Below, one piece after another: positions 10,638-21,738 of a DNA stretch of 64,000 bases. The position numbers were made by a program, and so were the translations under genes. The stretch lies in assembly GCF_011022235.1 (NCBI RefSeq), contig NZ_JAAIYP010000026.1, positions 62,001 to 126,000 on the forward strand, written 5' to 3'. The notes under the pieces are model-generated. The model did not search any database, was not told where the DNA came from, and saw only the letters and a program-made list of their open reading frames with translations. Position 1 is the first letter of the stretch. Every line of letters starts with the position of its first letter. The stretch comes from Magnetospirillum aberrantis SpK. Its GTDB lineage: Bacteria; Pseudomonadota; Alphaproteobacteria; Rhodospirillales; Magnetospirillaceae.

Positions 10638-12794
10638 ATGATTCCGCCCTTTTCCCCCGCCGCCGGCCATTTCGTCACTCAGGGCGGCCTGACCGTCGAC
10701 CGTGCCGTCGACGTGCTGCCCGATGGCCCCGCCGCCATCGCCGATTTGGCCGAACGCCTGGACCATGGCCACGGCCTGTTGATGGTGTGCGACGTGGCGG
10801 TGGCCGGCCGTTACCGGCCGCGCGCCGTGGGCTTCGACGCACCGCCGCTGATGGTGGTGGCGCGCGGCCGCGAGGTGACGCTTGAGGCCCTGAACCGCCG
10901 GGGCGAGGTGTTGTTGCCGTTGCTGGCCCAGGCGCTGGAGTTGGAACAGAACTCCCCGGTCCTGGCCGGGGGCACCATGGCCGACAGCGGCGAACCGGTG
11001 GACGAAGCCGGCCGCACCCGCCGGGCTTCGGTGTTCACCCTGGTCCGGCGATTGCGCGACCTGTTCTTTGCCGAGGACGAACGCCATCTTGGTCTCTATG
11101 GCGCCTTCGGCTACGACCTTGCCCAACAGGTGGACCCGCTGCGGCAACACCTGATCCGGCCGGCGGACCAGCGCGACATGGTGCTGTACCTACCCGACCG
11201 GCTGTTACTGGCCGATCCCGAGGGCGGGCCGGCGCATCTGGTCCGCTATGAATTCAGCAAGGGCTTCGTCACCACCAGCGGCCGCCGGCGCGAGCCCCAG
11301 GCGGCGCCGGTACGCGCCGACCGGGCCAACACCGCCATGGATTCCCACCGCCCCGGCGACTATGCCCAGGTGGTGCGTCAGGCGCTTGAGCATTTCCGGC
11401 GCGGCGACCTGTTCGAGGCGGTGCCGTCCCAGACCTTCGCCCGCCCCTGCGCCCTGACGCCAAGCGTACTGTTCCACCGCCTGCGCGCCGCCAACCCGGC
11501 CCCGCACGGCCTGTTGGCCAATCTGGGCGAAGGCGAGGCGTTGATCTCGGCCAGCCCGGAAATGTTCGTGCGCGTCCAGGGCGAGCGGGTGGAAACCGCC
11601 CCCATCTCGGGCACAGTGGCACGCGGCGCGGACGCCTTGGGCGACGCCGACGCGGTGTTGCGGCTGTTATCCGACGCCAAGGAAACCGCCGAATTGACCA
11701 TGTGCACCGACGTCGACCGCAACGACAAGGCCCGCATCTGCCTGCCTGGGAGCGTGCGCGTGGTTGGCCGACGACAGGTGGAGATATATTCGCGCCTCAT
11801 CCATACGGTTGACCATGTGGAAGGACAATTGCGCCCCGGCATGGACGCGCTCGACGCGTTCCTGGCCCATGCCTGGGCGGTGACGGTGACCGGCGCCCCC
11901 AAAAAGGCCGCCATGCAATTCGTCGAGGACCACGAGACCAGCCCGCGCCAGTGGTACGGCGGCGCCTTCGGCGCGGTGCTGATGAATGGCGACCTGGATA
12001 GCGGATTGACGCTGCGCACCATCCGTCTGAAGAACGGCGTGGCCGAGGTGCGGGCGGGCGCCACCTTGCTGATCGACAGCCAGCCGGAATCCGAGGAACG
12101 GGAATGCGCGCTCAAGGCGTCGGCCCTGTTGGCGGTGCTGGACGACATCCCACCGACGGTGGCGCGGCCGGCCCCGTCCTTGCCCCATGCCGGCCGCCGG
12201 GTGCTGGTGATCGACCACGAGGACAGCTTCGTCCACACCCTGGCCGATTACTTCCGCCAGTTCGGCGCCGAGACGCGGGTGGTGCGCCAGCCGGCGGCCC
12301 GCGCCGCCTTCGCCGCCTTCGCCCCCGATCTGGTGGTGCTGTCGCCGGGACCGGGCCGTCCCCAGGATTTCCACCTATCCGACACCATCCAGGCGGCGCT
12401 GGACCACGGCGCGGCGGTGTTCGGCATCTGCCTGGGGCTTCAGGGCATGGTGGAACATTTCGGCGGGCACCTGAACCTTGGCGCTCCGGCACACGGCCAG
12501 CCGGCCGAGATCAAGGTGTTGGGCGGCACCCTGTTCGCCGGCCTGCCCGCCAGCTTCCGCGCCGGGCGATACCACAGCCTGCACGCCGACCGCGCCAGTT
12601 TGCCCGCCTGTCTGGAGGTCACGGCGGAATTGGCCGAAGACGGCATGGTGATGGCTGTCGAGCACCGAGCCTTGGCATTGGCGGCGGTACAGTTCCACCC
12701 GGAATCGCTGTTGACGCTGGGCGACGGCAACGGCCTTGCGCTGATCGGCAACGTGCTGGAACGCCTGCGGCCGGAAAGGGCACGGGCGGCGTGA
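10638..12794 (+). CDS. trpE(G): Anthranilate synthase, fused TrpE-TrpG
   Basis: This fused enzyme makes anthranilate from chorismate and glutamine, the first step of tryptophan synthesis. The 718-residue protein joins a chorismate-binding synthase domain (about 1-510; AVPSQTFARP, ISASPEMFVR, GTVARGAD, VTGAPKKAAMQF) to a class I glutamine amidotransferase (about 525-718). The amidotransferase has nucleophile Cys about 598 in GICLGLQGM and the His/Glu pair about 687/689 in QFHPES. The single-chain form is known from Rhizobiales and Rhodospirillales. The Trp-codon leader upstream identifies it as anthranilate rather than aminodeoxychorismate synthase. GGAGAGAG precedes the ATG. The other trp genes are not in the window. 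Confidence 0.93.
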   Translation: MIPPFSPAAGHFVTQGGLTVDRAVDVLPDGPAAIADLAERLDHGHGLLMVCDVAVAGRYRPRAVGFDAPPLMVVARGREVTLEALNRRGEVLLPLLAQALELEQNSPVLAGGTMADSGEPVDEAGRTRRASVFTLVRRLRDLFFAEDERHLGLYGAFGYDLAQQVDPLRQHLIRPADQRDMVLYLPDRLLLADPEGGPAHLVRYEFSKGFVTTSGRRREPQAAPVRADRANTAMDSHRPGDYAQVVRQALEHFRRGDLFEAVPSQTFARPCALTPSVLFHRLRAANPAPHGLLANLGEGEALISASPEMFVRVQGERVETAPISGTVARGADALGDADAVLRLLSDAKETAELTMCTDVDRNDKARICLPGSVRVVGRRQVEIYSRLIHTVDHVEGQLRPGMDALDAFLAHAWAVTVTGAPKKAAMQFVEDHETSPRQWYGGAFGAVLMNGDLDSGLTLRTIRLKNGVAEVRAGATLLIDSQPESEERECALKASALLAVLDDIPPTVARPAPSLPHAGRRVLVIDHEDSFVHTLADYFRQFGAETRVVRQPAARAAFAAFAPDLVVLSPGPGRPQDFHLSDTIQAALDHGAAVFGICLGLQGMVEHFGGHLNLGAPAHGQPAEIKVLGGTLFAGLPASFRAGRYHSLHADRASLPACLEVTAELAEDGMVMAVEHRALALAAVQFHPESLLTLGDGNGLALIGNVLERLRPERARAA

Positions 12795-12869
12795 AACCTC
12801 TACAACCTTTGTTGCGCCAAAGACGCGGTTGAGTGACACTTCCGCGCGCAGGACCTTTGGCAGGGGGAT

Positions 12870-15800
12870 GTGGTGGCGTATTGGCTGTATCGACATGACA
12901 AGAAATTCGTGGGGAACAACCTGACAATCAGAAACACTCCCTTCGAAAACGGCGCCTTCATTCTCCATTGGGCGGTGGATCAGGGAATTTGCGGCTATGC
13001 CACAAGTCACGGCAAAGAAGGAATCGCTGGATTTGAAATCCTTACCTTCAAGAAGCCGAAACGTCCTATCGCTACCGATATCGTCACCCGTGCCTTCCCC
13101 GAATTGCAGCGAGCGCTGGACGGATTGGCGGACGGAGAATTCCAATATCTACCGGACTCCTTGGGCCAGCCATTGTTGGAACTGGTCAAATCTGACGGCG
13201 TATTCAACTTCAACAGCGATGCTCCACCACCGTCAAAGCCCGTCACCCTCGACAATTCCACCCTGTCTGGCGGAGACGTCCTAAGCGGCAAAAGCAACGT
13301 GCCACCACCGCCACCAAAATCCCCCGCCGAGGCGCTGACCAACGCCTGCGACGCCATCGCGCCGCCGGCCAGCCGGGGGCTACGGTATCTGTTGCGGGCG
13401 GCGGCGTTCCTGGGCGACCAGAAATCGGCCAATGCCGGCATCGTGTCGCCGGCGACGCTGTTGTTCACCATCGCCGACGTGGTCGAACAGGGCGTGGCGC
13501 TGGGCGAGGATTCCGGGGAACGCCGGGTGCTGACCGTGCTGGCCGAGGCGGTCATGGCCGCCGACAGCTATGGCACCGCGCGCGGCAATTATGCGCCGCG
13601 TGTGCGGCTGCCCGGCATCAAAACCCAACGCTTCACGTTGCGGCGCTTCCAGTTGTCCAGCGCGGCGCGGCGCTTGCTGGACGCCACCGGCGCCAACGCG
13701 CTGCGGCGCGGCGGCCCCGAGACGACGATCCTCGACCTGATCGCCGCCATGCTCGACACCACCAGCGGAAAGCTGGCCCAGTTGATGGCCTCGTTCCACC
13801 TGGACGCGGCGGCGCTGCGTGACGCCCTTGGACTGAATGCCCCAGCCGCGCCGCCCCCGGCCGCCGCCCTGGTGCGCACCCATCCCGACGCGATCGGCGA
13901 GGTCAACGAGGATCTGTTGGACGTCAGCGCCAACGTCGAGACCTTCGCCCGCTTCGTCGCCGCGCAATCGACCGCGCTGCCGCTGGCCATCGGCCTGTTC
14001 GGCGACTGGGGGCACGGCAAGTCGTTCTTCATGAAGGCGCTCAAGCATCGCGTCGAGACCTTCGCCGAGCAGGCGCGGAAAACCGAGACCGCCGGCGGCC
14101 AATCGCCCTTCCTGGGCCACGTCGCCCAGATCGAGTTCAACGCCTGGCACTATATCGAGGCCGATTTGTGGGCCAGCCTGGCCGACCATCTGTTCACCCG
14201 GCTCAATGACCATTTCCGCGAGCGCAGCGACGACAACGTCACCGACCCGCTGGCCGAACTGGCCTCGGCCAAGGCGGTGCTTGAGGAAAGCGAGCGCCAG
14301 GAACAGGCTGCGCAACGCCAGTTCGACGCCGCCCAGGCACAATTGCAAAAGACCCAGGCCGCCTATGCCAAGAGCCTGGTGGCGCGGGAAACCCAGCGCA
14401 TCAAATGGCCGCAGGCGGGCAAGGTCCTGGCGCGGACCGCCCTGGACACGCCCGAACTGCGCAAGGCGTGGAAGGATCTTGGCCTGCCGCCCGAGATCGA
14501 ATCGCCCGACCGCCTGCGCGAATGCATCGACGACCTCAACCAAACCGCCGGCACCATCCGCACCACCTGGACGGCGCTGACCGCCGGCGAGGGCTGGAAC
14601 CGGCCCACCCTGTGGCTGACCCTGGCGGTGCTGGCGCTTTCCTGCCTCGTGCCCGCCTTGCTTCGCATCCCGATCGGCGAAGGGGAAAGAAACCTGCTCG
14701 AGGTGCTGTTCGCGGCCCCTGCCGCATGGCTGTTCAGGTTGTACCAAACCGCCAAAAGCGCCCTGGAAAAGCTGACCGCCGCCAAGAACAGCATCGCCGA
14801 CGCGGTGACCACCGAACAAGGCAAAGCGGTCCAAGCGTTGGCCGAGGCCGAGGCGGCGGTGACGGCCAAGGCCGGGGCCTTGGAACTGGCCCGCGCCGCC
14901 CGCAGCGAGGCCGCCGAGAAGCTGAGTACGTTGCGGCAGCAGATCAAGGACAGCACGCCCCAGGAACGCATGCGTCGCTTCCTCGAGGAAAGGGTGGCCG
15001 CCGGCACCTACGCCGCCAAGCTGGGCATCCTCGCCACCATCCGCAAGGACATCGAGAAATTGTCGGACTTGCTGGCGCCAACGGACAAGGCGCCCGATCC
15101 CGATCTGCCCCGTCTCGACCGCATTATCCTTTACATCGACGACCTCGACCGTTGCCCGGCGCCGCTGGTGGTCAAGGTGTTGCAGGCCATCCACCTGTTG
15201 CTGGCCTTTCCGCTGTTCGTGGTGGTGGTGGCGGTGGACGTGCGCTGGCTTCAGGCCTCGCTCAAGACCGCCTATTCCCACCTGTTGATCGACGGTAACG
15301 ACGAAAACAGCGATGACGCCGCCCAGGCATCGGCCGTGCGCCCGGCCAGCACCCAGGACTATCTGGAAAAGATCTTCCAGGTGCCCTATTGGGTCCAGCC
15401 CATGGACGGCACCGCCGCCAGCGCCTATGCCCGCCGGCTGATGGAACAGGCGGCACCGCCGCGACCGAATGAAAGTCCCCAACCAGACGCCGCCGCCGCG
15501 ACCGAAGCCCCGACCGAGACAGGAACGGACGACCAGGAAACACCGGCCGAAACCACCATCGTCTCCGCCCCCGCCGCCGCCCAGGCCGAACAGCAGATGG
15601 AGTTCGCCCGCCTGGAGCCGCGCGAGATCGACCAGATCGCCGAACTGGCGCCGCTGCTGGGCGGCTCGCCCCGGCGGGTCAAGCGCTTCATCAACCTGTT
15701 CAGCCTGATCAAGGTCGGCCTGGGCACCGACGAACTGGCGACGTTGCGACAACCGGGGGCGCTGGAGGCGCTGTTGGCCAATCTGGTGGTCGCCGCCGGA

Positions 15801-16043
15801 GCGCCGCGTCTGGCGCCAGCCTATTTCGAAGCCCTGGCCACGACCGACAGCTTGGCGACCCTGATCTCGGAGTTGGACGCCAAGGCCAAGGACGACGACT
15901 CCTGGCACACGGTCAAGCGGGCGCTGATCGACATCCGGCTGTCGCCCCCGGCCTTGCGCGACTGGGCCAGGGTGGCCCAGCGCTACAGCTTCACCACCGA
16001 ACCACCCGTCACCCCGCCGCCTTCATCGCCCGCCACAGCTTGA
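12870..16043 (+). CDS. KAP-family P-loop NTPase
   Basis: A 1,057-residue protein from a GTG start preceded by AGGGGG. Residues 1-105 form a small domain of unknown type in AT-richer sequence, followed by a Ser/Pro linker. Residues about 155-325 are helical and read like a double Clp-N region (FQLSSAARRLLDATG, TTILDLIAAMLD). A KAP NTPase domain follows, with Walker A GLFGDWGHGKS near 375 and Walker B RIILYIDDLDRC near 751. Inserted between them are a long coiled coil and two hydrophobic helices (about 580-630), the usual KAP membrane insertion. The C-terminus has the LGGSPRRVKRFINLFSL block. KAP NTPases are membrane-tethered and some occur in phage-defence settings; no role is proven here. Its last 35 bp overlap folP on the other strand. 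Confidence 0.85.
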   Translation: MVAYWLYRHDKKFVGNNLTIRNTPFENGAFILHWAVDQGICGYATSHGKEGIAGFEILTFKKPKRPIATDIVTRAFPELQRALDGLADGEFQYLPDSLGQPLLELVKSDGVFNFNSDAPPPSKPVTLDNSTLSGGDVLSGKSNVPPPPPKSPAEALTNACDAIAPPASRGLRYLLRAAAFLGDQKSANAGIVSPATLLFTIADVVEQGVALGEDSGERRVLTVLAEAVMAADSYGTARGNYAPRVRLPGIKTQRFTLRRFQLSSAARRLLDATGANALRRGGPETTILDLIAAMLDTTSGKLAQLMASFHLDAAALRDALGLNAPAAPPPAAALVRTHPDAIGEVNEDLLDVSANVETFARFVAAQSTALPLAIGLFGDWGHGKSFFMKALKHRVETFAEQARKTETAGGQSPFLGHVAQIEFNAWHYIEADLWASLADHLFTRLNDHFRERSDDNVTDPLAELASAKAVLEESERQEQAAQRQFDAAQAQLQKTQAAYAKSLVARETQRIKWPQAGKVLARTALDTPELRKAWKDLGLPPEIESPDRLRECIDDLNQTAGTIRTTWTALTAGEGWNRPTLWLTLAVLALSCLVPALLRIPIGEGERNLLEVLFAAPAAWLFRLYQTAKSALEKLTAAKNSIADAVTTEQGKAVQALAEAEAAVTAKAGALELARAARSEAAEKLSTLRQQIKDSTPQERMRRFLEERVAAGTYAAKLGILATIRKDIEKLSDLLAPTDKAPDPDLPRLDRIILYIDDLDRCPAPLVVKVLQAIHLLLAFPLFVVVVAVDVRWLQASLKTAYSHLLIDGNDENSDDAAQASAVRPASTQDYLEKIFQVPYWVQPMDGTAASAYARRLMEQAAPPRPNESPQPDAAAATEAPTETGTDDQETPAETTIVSAPAAAQAEQQMEFARLEPREIDQIAELAPLLGGSPRRVKRFINLFSLIKVGLGTDELATLRQPGALEALLANLVVAAGAPRLAPAYFEALATTDSLATLISELDAKAKDDDSWHTVKRALIDIRLSPPALRDWARVAQRYSFTTEPPVTPPPSSPATA

Positions 16044-17154
16044 CCGCCTGCACCGCTTCGGGGACATCGTGCACGCGGATGATCTGGGTGCCGGAATCCA
16101 GGCCAGCGAGATGGGCGGCCAGTGTGCCGGGAAGGCGTTCGGTCGGGCCTTCGTCGTTGGACAGGGCGGCGACGAAGCGTTTGCGGCTGGCTCCCAACAG
16201 GATGGGACAGCCCAAGCCGTGATACAGCGCCAGTGATGCCAAAAGCTGGGCGTTGTGCGACGGCGTCTTGCCGAAACCGATGCCGGGGTCGGTGGCGATG
16301 CGCTCGGCCGGGATGCCGGCGGCCTCGCATGCCTTGATGCGGCCGGCCAGATAGTCATAGATGTCAAGCGGCGCGCAGGCGTAAACGGGATCGTCCTGCA
16401 TGGTCTGGGGCTGGCCCTGCATGTGCATCAGGCACACCGCCGCCCCGGTCCGCGCCGCGACCTCAAGCGCGCCTTCGCCTTCCAGCGCGGTGACATCGTT
16501 GATGATGCGGGCACCGGCGGTGACCGCCGCCTCCATCACCTGGGCGTGGCGGGTGTCGATGGAGACCGTGACCCCGCGCGCGGCCAACTCCCGCACCACC
16601 GGCAAGACGCGCGCCAGTTCCTCGTCCCGCATCACCGGCGCCGATCCGGGCCGGGTCGATTCACCGCCGACATCGATGATGTCCGCCCCCGCCGCCGCCA
16701 TCTCCAGTCCGCTGGCGATGGCGGTCGCCGGATCGAAATGCTTGCCGCCATCGGAAAAGCTGTCGGGGGTGGTGTTGACGATGCCCATGACCAGCGGCCG
16801 GTTGACCTCCAGCCCGCCCCACGGCGCACGCTTGCCACCGATGCGCCGCACCAGCCGGCCCATGTGACGGGCCACCGTCTCGCCCTCGGCTTCCGACCAT
16901 TCCACCAGTTCGGCATAAGGCGCGGCGGCGACCCACGCCATCTGTCCCTCGCGCCAGATCACCGCCCCCAGGGTGAAGGCCAGTTCCGTTCCCGCCACCG
17001 GCCAGCCGTTGCCCGAAATCACCGCCGCCGCCGCGACCTCGCCGGCGACCATGCCGGCCGGCAAAAGATAAAGCCGGCCATCAAGAGGCTGGCTTTCCCA
17101 ATCAAGGCCGCGCGGCAGACCGGCGGCGCGGCGAAAGGCGGAAACAACGGCCAT
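16009..17154 (-). CDS. folP: Dihydropteroate synthase
   Basis: FolP condenses p-aminobenzoate with 7,8-dihydropterin pyrophosphate in folate synthesis. The 381-residue protein carries a roughly 120-residue N-terminal extension before the TIM-barrel. The barrel has the signatures VMGIVNTTPDSFSDGG, DIIDVGGESTRPGS, the IDTRHAQV loop, INDVTALEG, DPGIGFGKT and LLGASRKRFV. The start is set at MAVVSAF because GGAG lies six bases upstream; a TTG at 17166 would include that site in the gene. It follows ftsH in the same direction with a 62-bp gap, and its 3' end overlaps the convergent KAP NTPase gene by 35 bp. Confidence 0.94.
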   Translation of the reverse strand: MAVVSAFRRAAGLPRGLDWESQPLDGRLYLLPAGMVAGEVAAAAVISGNGWPVAGTELAFTLGAVIWREGQMAWVAAAPYAELVEWSEAEGETVARHMGRLVRRIGGKRAPWGGLEVNRPLVMGIVNTTPDSFSDGGKHFDPATAIASGLEMAAAGADIIDVGGESTRPGSAPVMRDEELARVLPVVRELAARGVTVSIDTRHAQVMEAAVTAGARIINDVTALEGEGALEVAARTGAAVCLMHMQGQPQTMQDDPVYACAPLDIYDYLAGRIKACEAAGIPAERIATDPGIGFGKTPSHNAQLLASLALYHGLGCPILLGASRKRFVAALSNDEGPTERLPGTLAAHLAGLDSGTQIIRVHDVPEAVQAVKLWRAMKAAG

Positions 17155-17172
17155 GACGTTCTCCAAATGGAT

Positions 17173-17198
17173 CGGGGCGGCCCTTATGGACCGCCCCG
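17173..17198 (-). other. GC hairpin between ftsH and folP
   Basis: An 8-bp stem CGGGGCGG / CCGCCCCG encloses a 10-nt loop just after the ftsH stop. No T-run follows in the minus direction, so it is more likely an RNA stabiliser or partial terminator than a full terminator. Confidence 0.4.
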
Positions 17199-17216
17199 TT
17201 CACCGTACAAACGTGA

Positions 17217-19127
<1,911 letters not shown>

Positions 19128-19223
19128 GGTCAGGCCCTTCCTCGTTTGGCTTGGCGCCGGCCCCGGCATGGGCGGCTGACCGCGCCGAAAATGCGGTTCC
19201 CTTTAGATAATGACGGCCTTGCT

Positions 19224-20540
19224 CTAGACAAGGCGGCGTCCGGCAACCGTCGCAGGAACGGTTGGCGCGGCGACGATCCACCGCACAACCGATTCCTTAT
19301 GCGCCTCTCGGTTATAGCCGAGGTACGGAACCTCGCAAAGGCCCTGCTGATCGTAAATCGCAGGTAAAGTGGTCCGCACCGGAGCCGGCAGGGAAAAAAG
19401 CCCTCCCCGCCCCCCTTGTTCCCGCAATTGGGACCATCCCTCGGCCCGCAATCCCCCCAGCCGCAGCCCGAAAGGAGCATCGGCGCGCAGGGCCACACGA
19501 AAGCGGCCGTCCCAGGCCGCCTCCTCTCCGGGAAGCACCGGGATTTCGGGGGCCATGCGCCCAGCCTCGCGACACACCAGGAAGCGTTCTTTCCCCGGCA
19601 CCACACGGCAGCCCCCCAAGGTGGCCGCCCGAGGCCGCCCGCCGCGCAGCATCGCGTGCACGCTCTCCACCCGCTCCTCACGCGGGGGATGCGCCCCGCC
19701 GCCAACAGCCTGAAGCAGGCGGGCGAGAAGACGCAAACCGATTTCGTCGGACAAATGGGCGAAGGTGTGGTCCGCGACATGGGCGAAACCGGCGGGGTGA
19801 AATCCCACCCAACGCGCGGCAGCAGCAGCCACGTCCGCCTCCAGCGCGGCGCGGGCACGCCCCAGACGGCGGGCGGTGTCGGCCAGCCGCGACGGTGTCA
19901 CACCCTCGACAGCCAGATCGGGCAAACGGGTCCGCACCCGCACGCGGGCGAATTTGGGGTCACGGTTGGACGGGTCCTCGACCCATTCCTGTCCCAGACA
20001 CCGCAAGGTCGCGGCCAGCCGATCACGCGGCTCGCCCAGCAACGGCCGCAGCAAACGAACGGAAAAACGTTCGGATACCACCGCCATGGCCGACAACCCA
20101 TCCACCCCCGACCCACGTGCCAAGCGCAGCAACAGCGTCTCGGCCTGATCATCGCGATGATGGGCCAGCATCAGGTGAAGCACAGCATGGGCCGCGCACC
20201 ATTGTTCCAACAGGGCATATCGGGCACCGCGCGCCGCCGCCTGAATGTCGGAATTGGGCTTGTCGCCTTGCCAGCGCAGAACGTGATGGGTAATTCCACG
20301 CGCCGCCAGCCATTGCTCCACCTTCTCGGCCTCGGCCGCCGAATCGGAGCGCAAGCCATGGTCCACCGTCAGGGCCGTCGCCCTTCCTCCCAGGTCACGC
20401 GCCCATTGCGCGGCCAACAGGGCAAGGCACAGGGAATCCGCCCCCCCGGACACCGCCACCGCCACATGCGGCCGCGCCTCGAACGGCCCCATGGGGACCA
20501 TCAGCGCGGAAAACTCGGCGGCGGAAAGCGGATCGGTCAT
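19224..20540 (-). CDS. tilS: tRNA(Ile)-lysidine synthase
   Basis: TilS adds lysine to C34 of tRNA-Ile(CAU), switching its decoding from AUG to AUA. The 438-residue protein has the PP-loop ATPase motif SGGADS at 31-36 and the following LTVDHGLR and AHHRDDQAETLLLR blocks that hold the catalytic residues. The DPSNRDPKFARVRVR segment and a C-terminal domain complete the family layout. It lies between cpoB and ftsH on the same strand; a strong terminator separates it from cpoB. Confidence 0.94.
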   Translation of the reverse strand: MTDPLSAAEFSALMVPMGPFEARPHVAVAVSGGADSLCLALLAAQWARDLGGRATALTVDHGLRSDSAAEAEKVEQWLAARGITHHVLRWQGDKPNSDIQAAARGARYALLEQWCAAHAVLHLMLAHHRDDQAETLLLRLARGSGVDGLSAMAVVSERFSVRLLRPLLGEPRDRLAATLRCLGQEWVEDPSNRDPKFARVRVRTRLPDLAVEGVTPSRLADTARRLGRARAALEADVAAAAARWVGFHPAGFAHVADHTFAHLSDEIGLRLLARLLQAVGGGAHPPREERVESVHAMLRGGRPRAATLGGCRVVPGKERFLVCREAGRMAPEIPVLPGEEAAWDGRFRVALRADAPFGLRLGGLRAEGWSQLREQGGRGGLFSLPAPVRTTLPAIYDQQGLCEVPYLGYNREAHKESVVRWIVAAPTVPATVAGRRLV

Positions 20541-20549
20541 GATCGAACC

Positions 20550-20573
20550 AAAAGGCCCCTCTTGCGAGGGGCC
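20550..20573 (-). terminator. Rho-independent terminator of cpoB
   Basis: A perfect 8-bp stem GGCCCCTC / GAGGGGCC with a 4-nt loop is followed in the minus direction by TTTT. It lies in the 39-bp gap between the cpoB stop and the tilS start, so it ends the tol-pal transcript. Confidence 0.8.
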
Positions 20574-20579
20574 TGTCTG

Positions 20580-21587
20580 TCATTTGCAGTTGTATTTCTT
20601 TTTCTCGGCGGTGGCCGCCCGCTTGACCCTGTCGGGCATCTGCGGGTTCTCGCTGAACAGGATGGCGAAGGCGGTACACGCTTCCTTGGTCTTGCCCATC
20701 TGTCCAAAGGAAGACCCGGCCTTGTAGATCATGTCCGGCGACTTGGAATGCTTGGGAAATTTCTTGTAACCGTCCAGGAAGGTGGCGGCGGCAGTATTGA
20801 AGTCCTTCTTGGAATAGGCGATGTCGCCCAGCCAATATTGGGCGTTGCCGGCCAGCGCGTGCTTGGGGTTCTTGCTCAGGAACTCCTGGAACCCCGCCTC
20901 GGCGGTGGTGTAGTCGCCAGCCTGGGCGGCGGCGTAGGCCGCGTCGTACATCGCCTGGGGATCGGTGGGCTTGGGCACCGACTGCGCCTTTTTCATGTCC
21001 TTTTCCGACATGGTCCCCAGGACGCCGCCCCCGGAAACGGGCGCGGGCGCGTCGGCACCCTTGGGCGGGGTCAGGACCACACGGTCCGAGCCGCCACCGC
21101 TGGCGGCCGGCATGGACAATTGGGCGGGAGCAGGAGCAGGGGCCGCGGCGCCTTCGGCGGCCGGGGCGGCACCACCACCCGCGCCTTGCATATCCTTGAA
21201 GCGCAGATCGATGTCGGCCTGAAGGCGCTCAAGCTGCTTGGCGATCTGATTATTCTTGTACTGCGCCTCCTCGATACGGCCGGTCAACTGGCGGACCATG
21301 TCCTCCAATTGGTCGACACGCTCGTCCAGGCGGGTGGCGAGACCGGGCGACAAGCTCTGTTCGGACCCGGCGGGACGGGTGGCGACACCACCGCCAAGGG
21401 CCGGCGAGGTGATCACCGTGGAGCCGCCGCTGGTGCCGCGCGACATCTGGAGCTGCATGGTTTGCAGATCGCGCTCCAGACGGTCCAGGCGGTCATAGAC
21501 GCCACGGTTGTCGTACTGGGCGTGCGCGGCTCCTGCACCAAGCGAAAGCGTCAGGGCAAGCGCGGGAACAAGGAAAATGCGGCGCAC
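20580..21587 (-). CDS. cpoB: Cell division coordinator CpoB (TolA-binding YbgF)
   Basis: A periplasmic 335-residue protein with a signal peptide (MRRIFLVPALALTLSLGAGAAHA). An N-terminal coiled coil (about 25-95; YDRLDRLERDLQTMQ, VDQLEDMVRQLTGRIEEAQ) would form the trimer. A low-complexity Ala/Pro linker leads to C-terminal TPR repeats (about 212-330; YDAAYAAAQAGDYTTAEAGF, ALAGNAQYWLGDIAYSKKDF). CpoB links the Tol complex to peptidoglycan synthesis during constriction. It is the last gene of the tol-pal block, after pal. Confidence 0.94.
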   Translation of the reverse strand: MRRIFLVPALALTLSLGAGAAHAQYDNRGVYDRLDRLERDLQTMQLQMSRGTSGGSTVITSPALGGGVATRPAGSEQSLSPGLATRLDERVDQLEDMVRQLTGRIEEAQYKNNQIAKQLERLQADIDLRFKDMQGAGGGAAPAAEGAAAPAPAPAQLSMPAASGGGSDRVVLTPPKGADAPAPVSGGGVLGTMSEKDMKKAQSVPKPTDPQAMYDAAYAAAQAGDYTTAEAGFQEFLSKNPKHALAGNAQYWLGDIAYSKKDFNTAAATFLDGYKKFPKHSKSPDMIYKAGSSFGQMGKTKEACTAFAILFSENPQMPDRVKRAATAEKKKYNCK

Positions 21588-21660
21588 GGGAACCTCTCGT
21601 TCGCTGGGGCGTCGGGTAAGGCCGGATTATCCAGCCTTGCGCTTAAAAAGGGCAGAAATA

Positions 21661-21711
21661 AGACGCCCGCCCGTTCCGACGGCCCAAGGACCATCGGAAG
21701 GGCGGGCGTCT
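21661..21711 (-). terminator. Long hairpin between pal and cpoB
   Basis: An outer 11-bp stem GACGCCCGCCC / GGGCGGGCGTC is continued inward by TTCCGATGG / CCGTCGGAA pairing. In the minus direction it is followed by TTATTTCT. It probably terminates or attenuates the pal transcript, leaving cpoB partly separate. Confidence 0.65.
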
Positions 21712-21738
21712 CGTCACGTCCGTGAACGCTTCAGCAGA

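Noticed and set aside
10638-12794. Aminodeoxychorismate synthase (PabAB fusion)
   Set aside because: The Trp-codon leader and attenuator and the TrpE(G)-type fusion order favour anthranilate synthase.
13380-15908. Minus-strand frame of over 800 codons opposite the KAP gene
   Set aside because: The Walker motifs and TM helices are on the plus strand; this frame is Gly/Gln-rich antisense.
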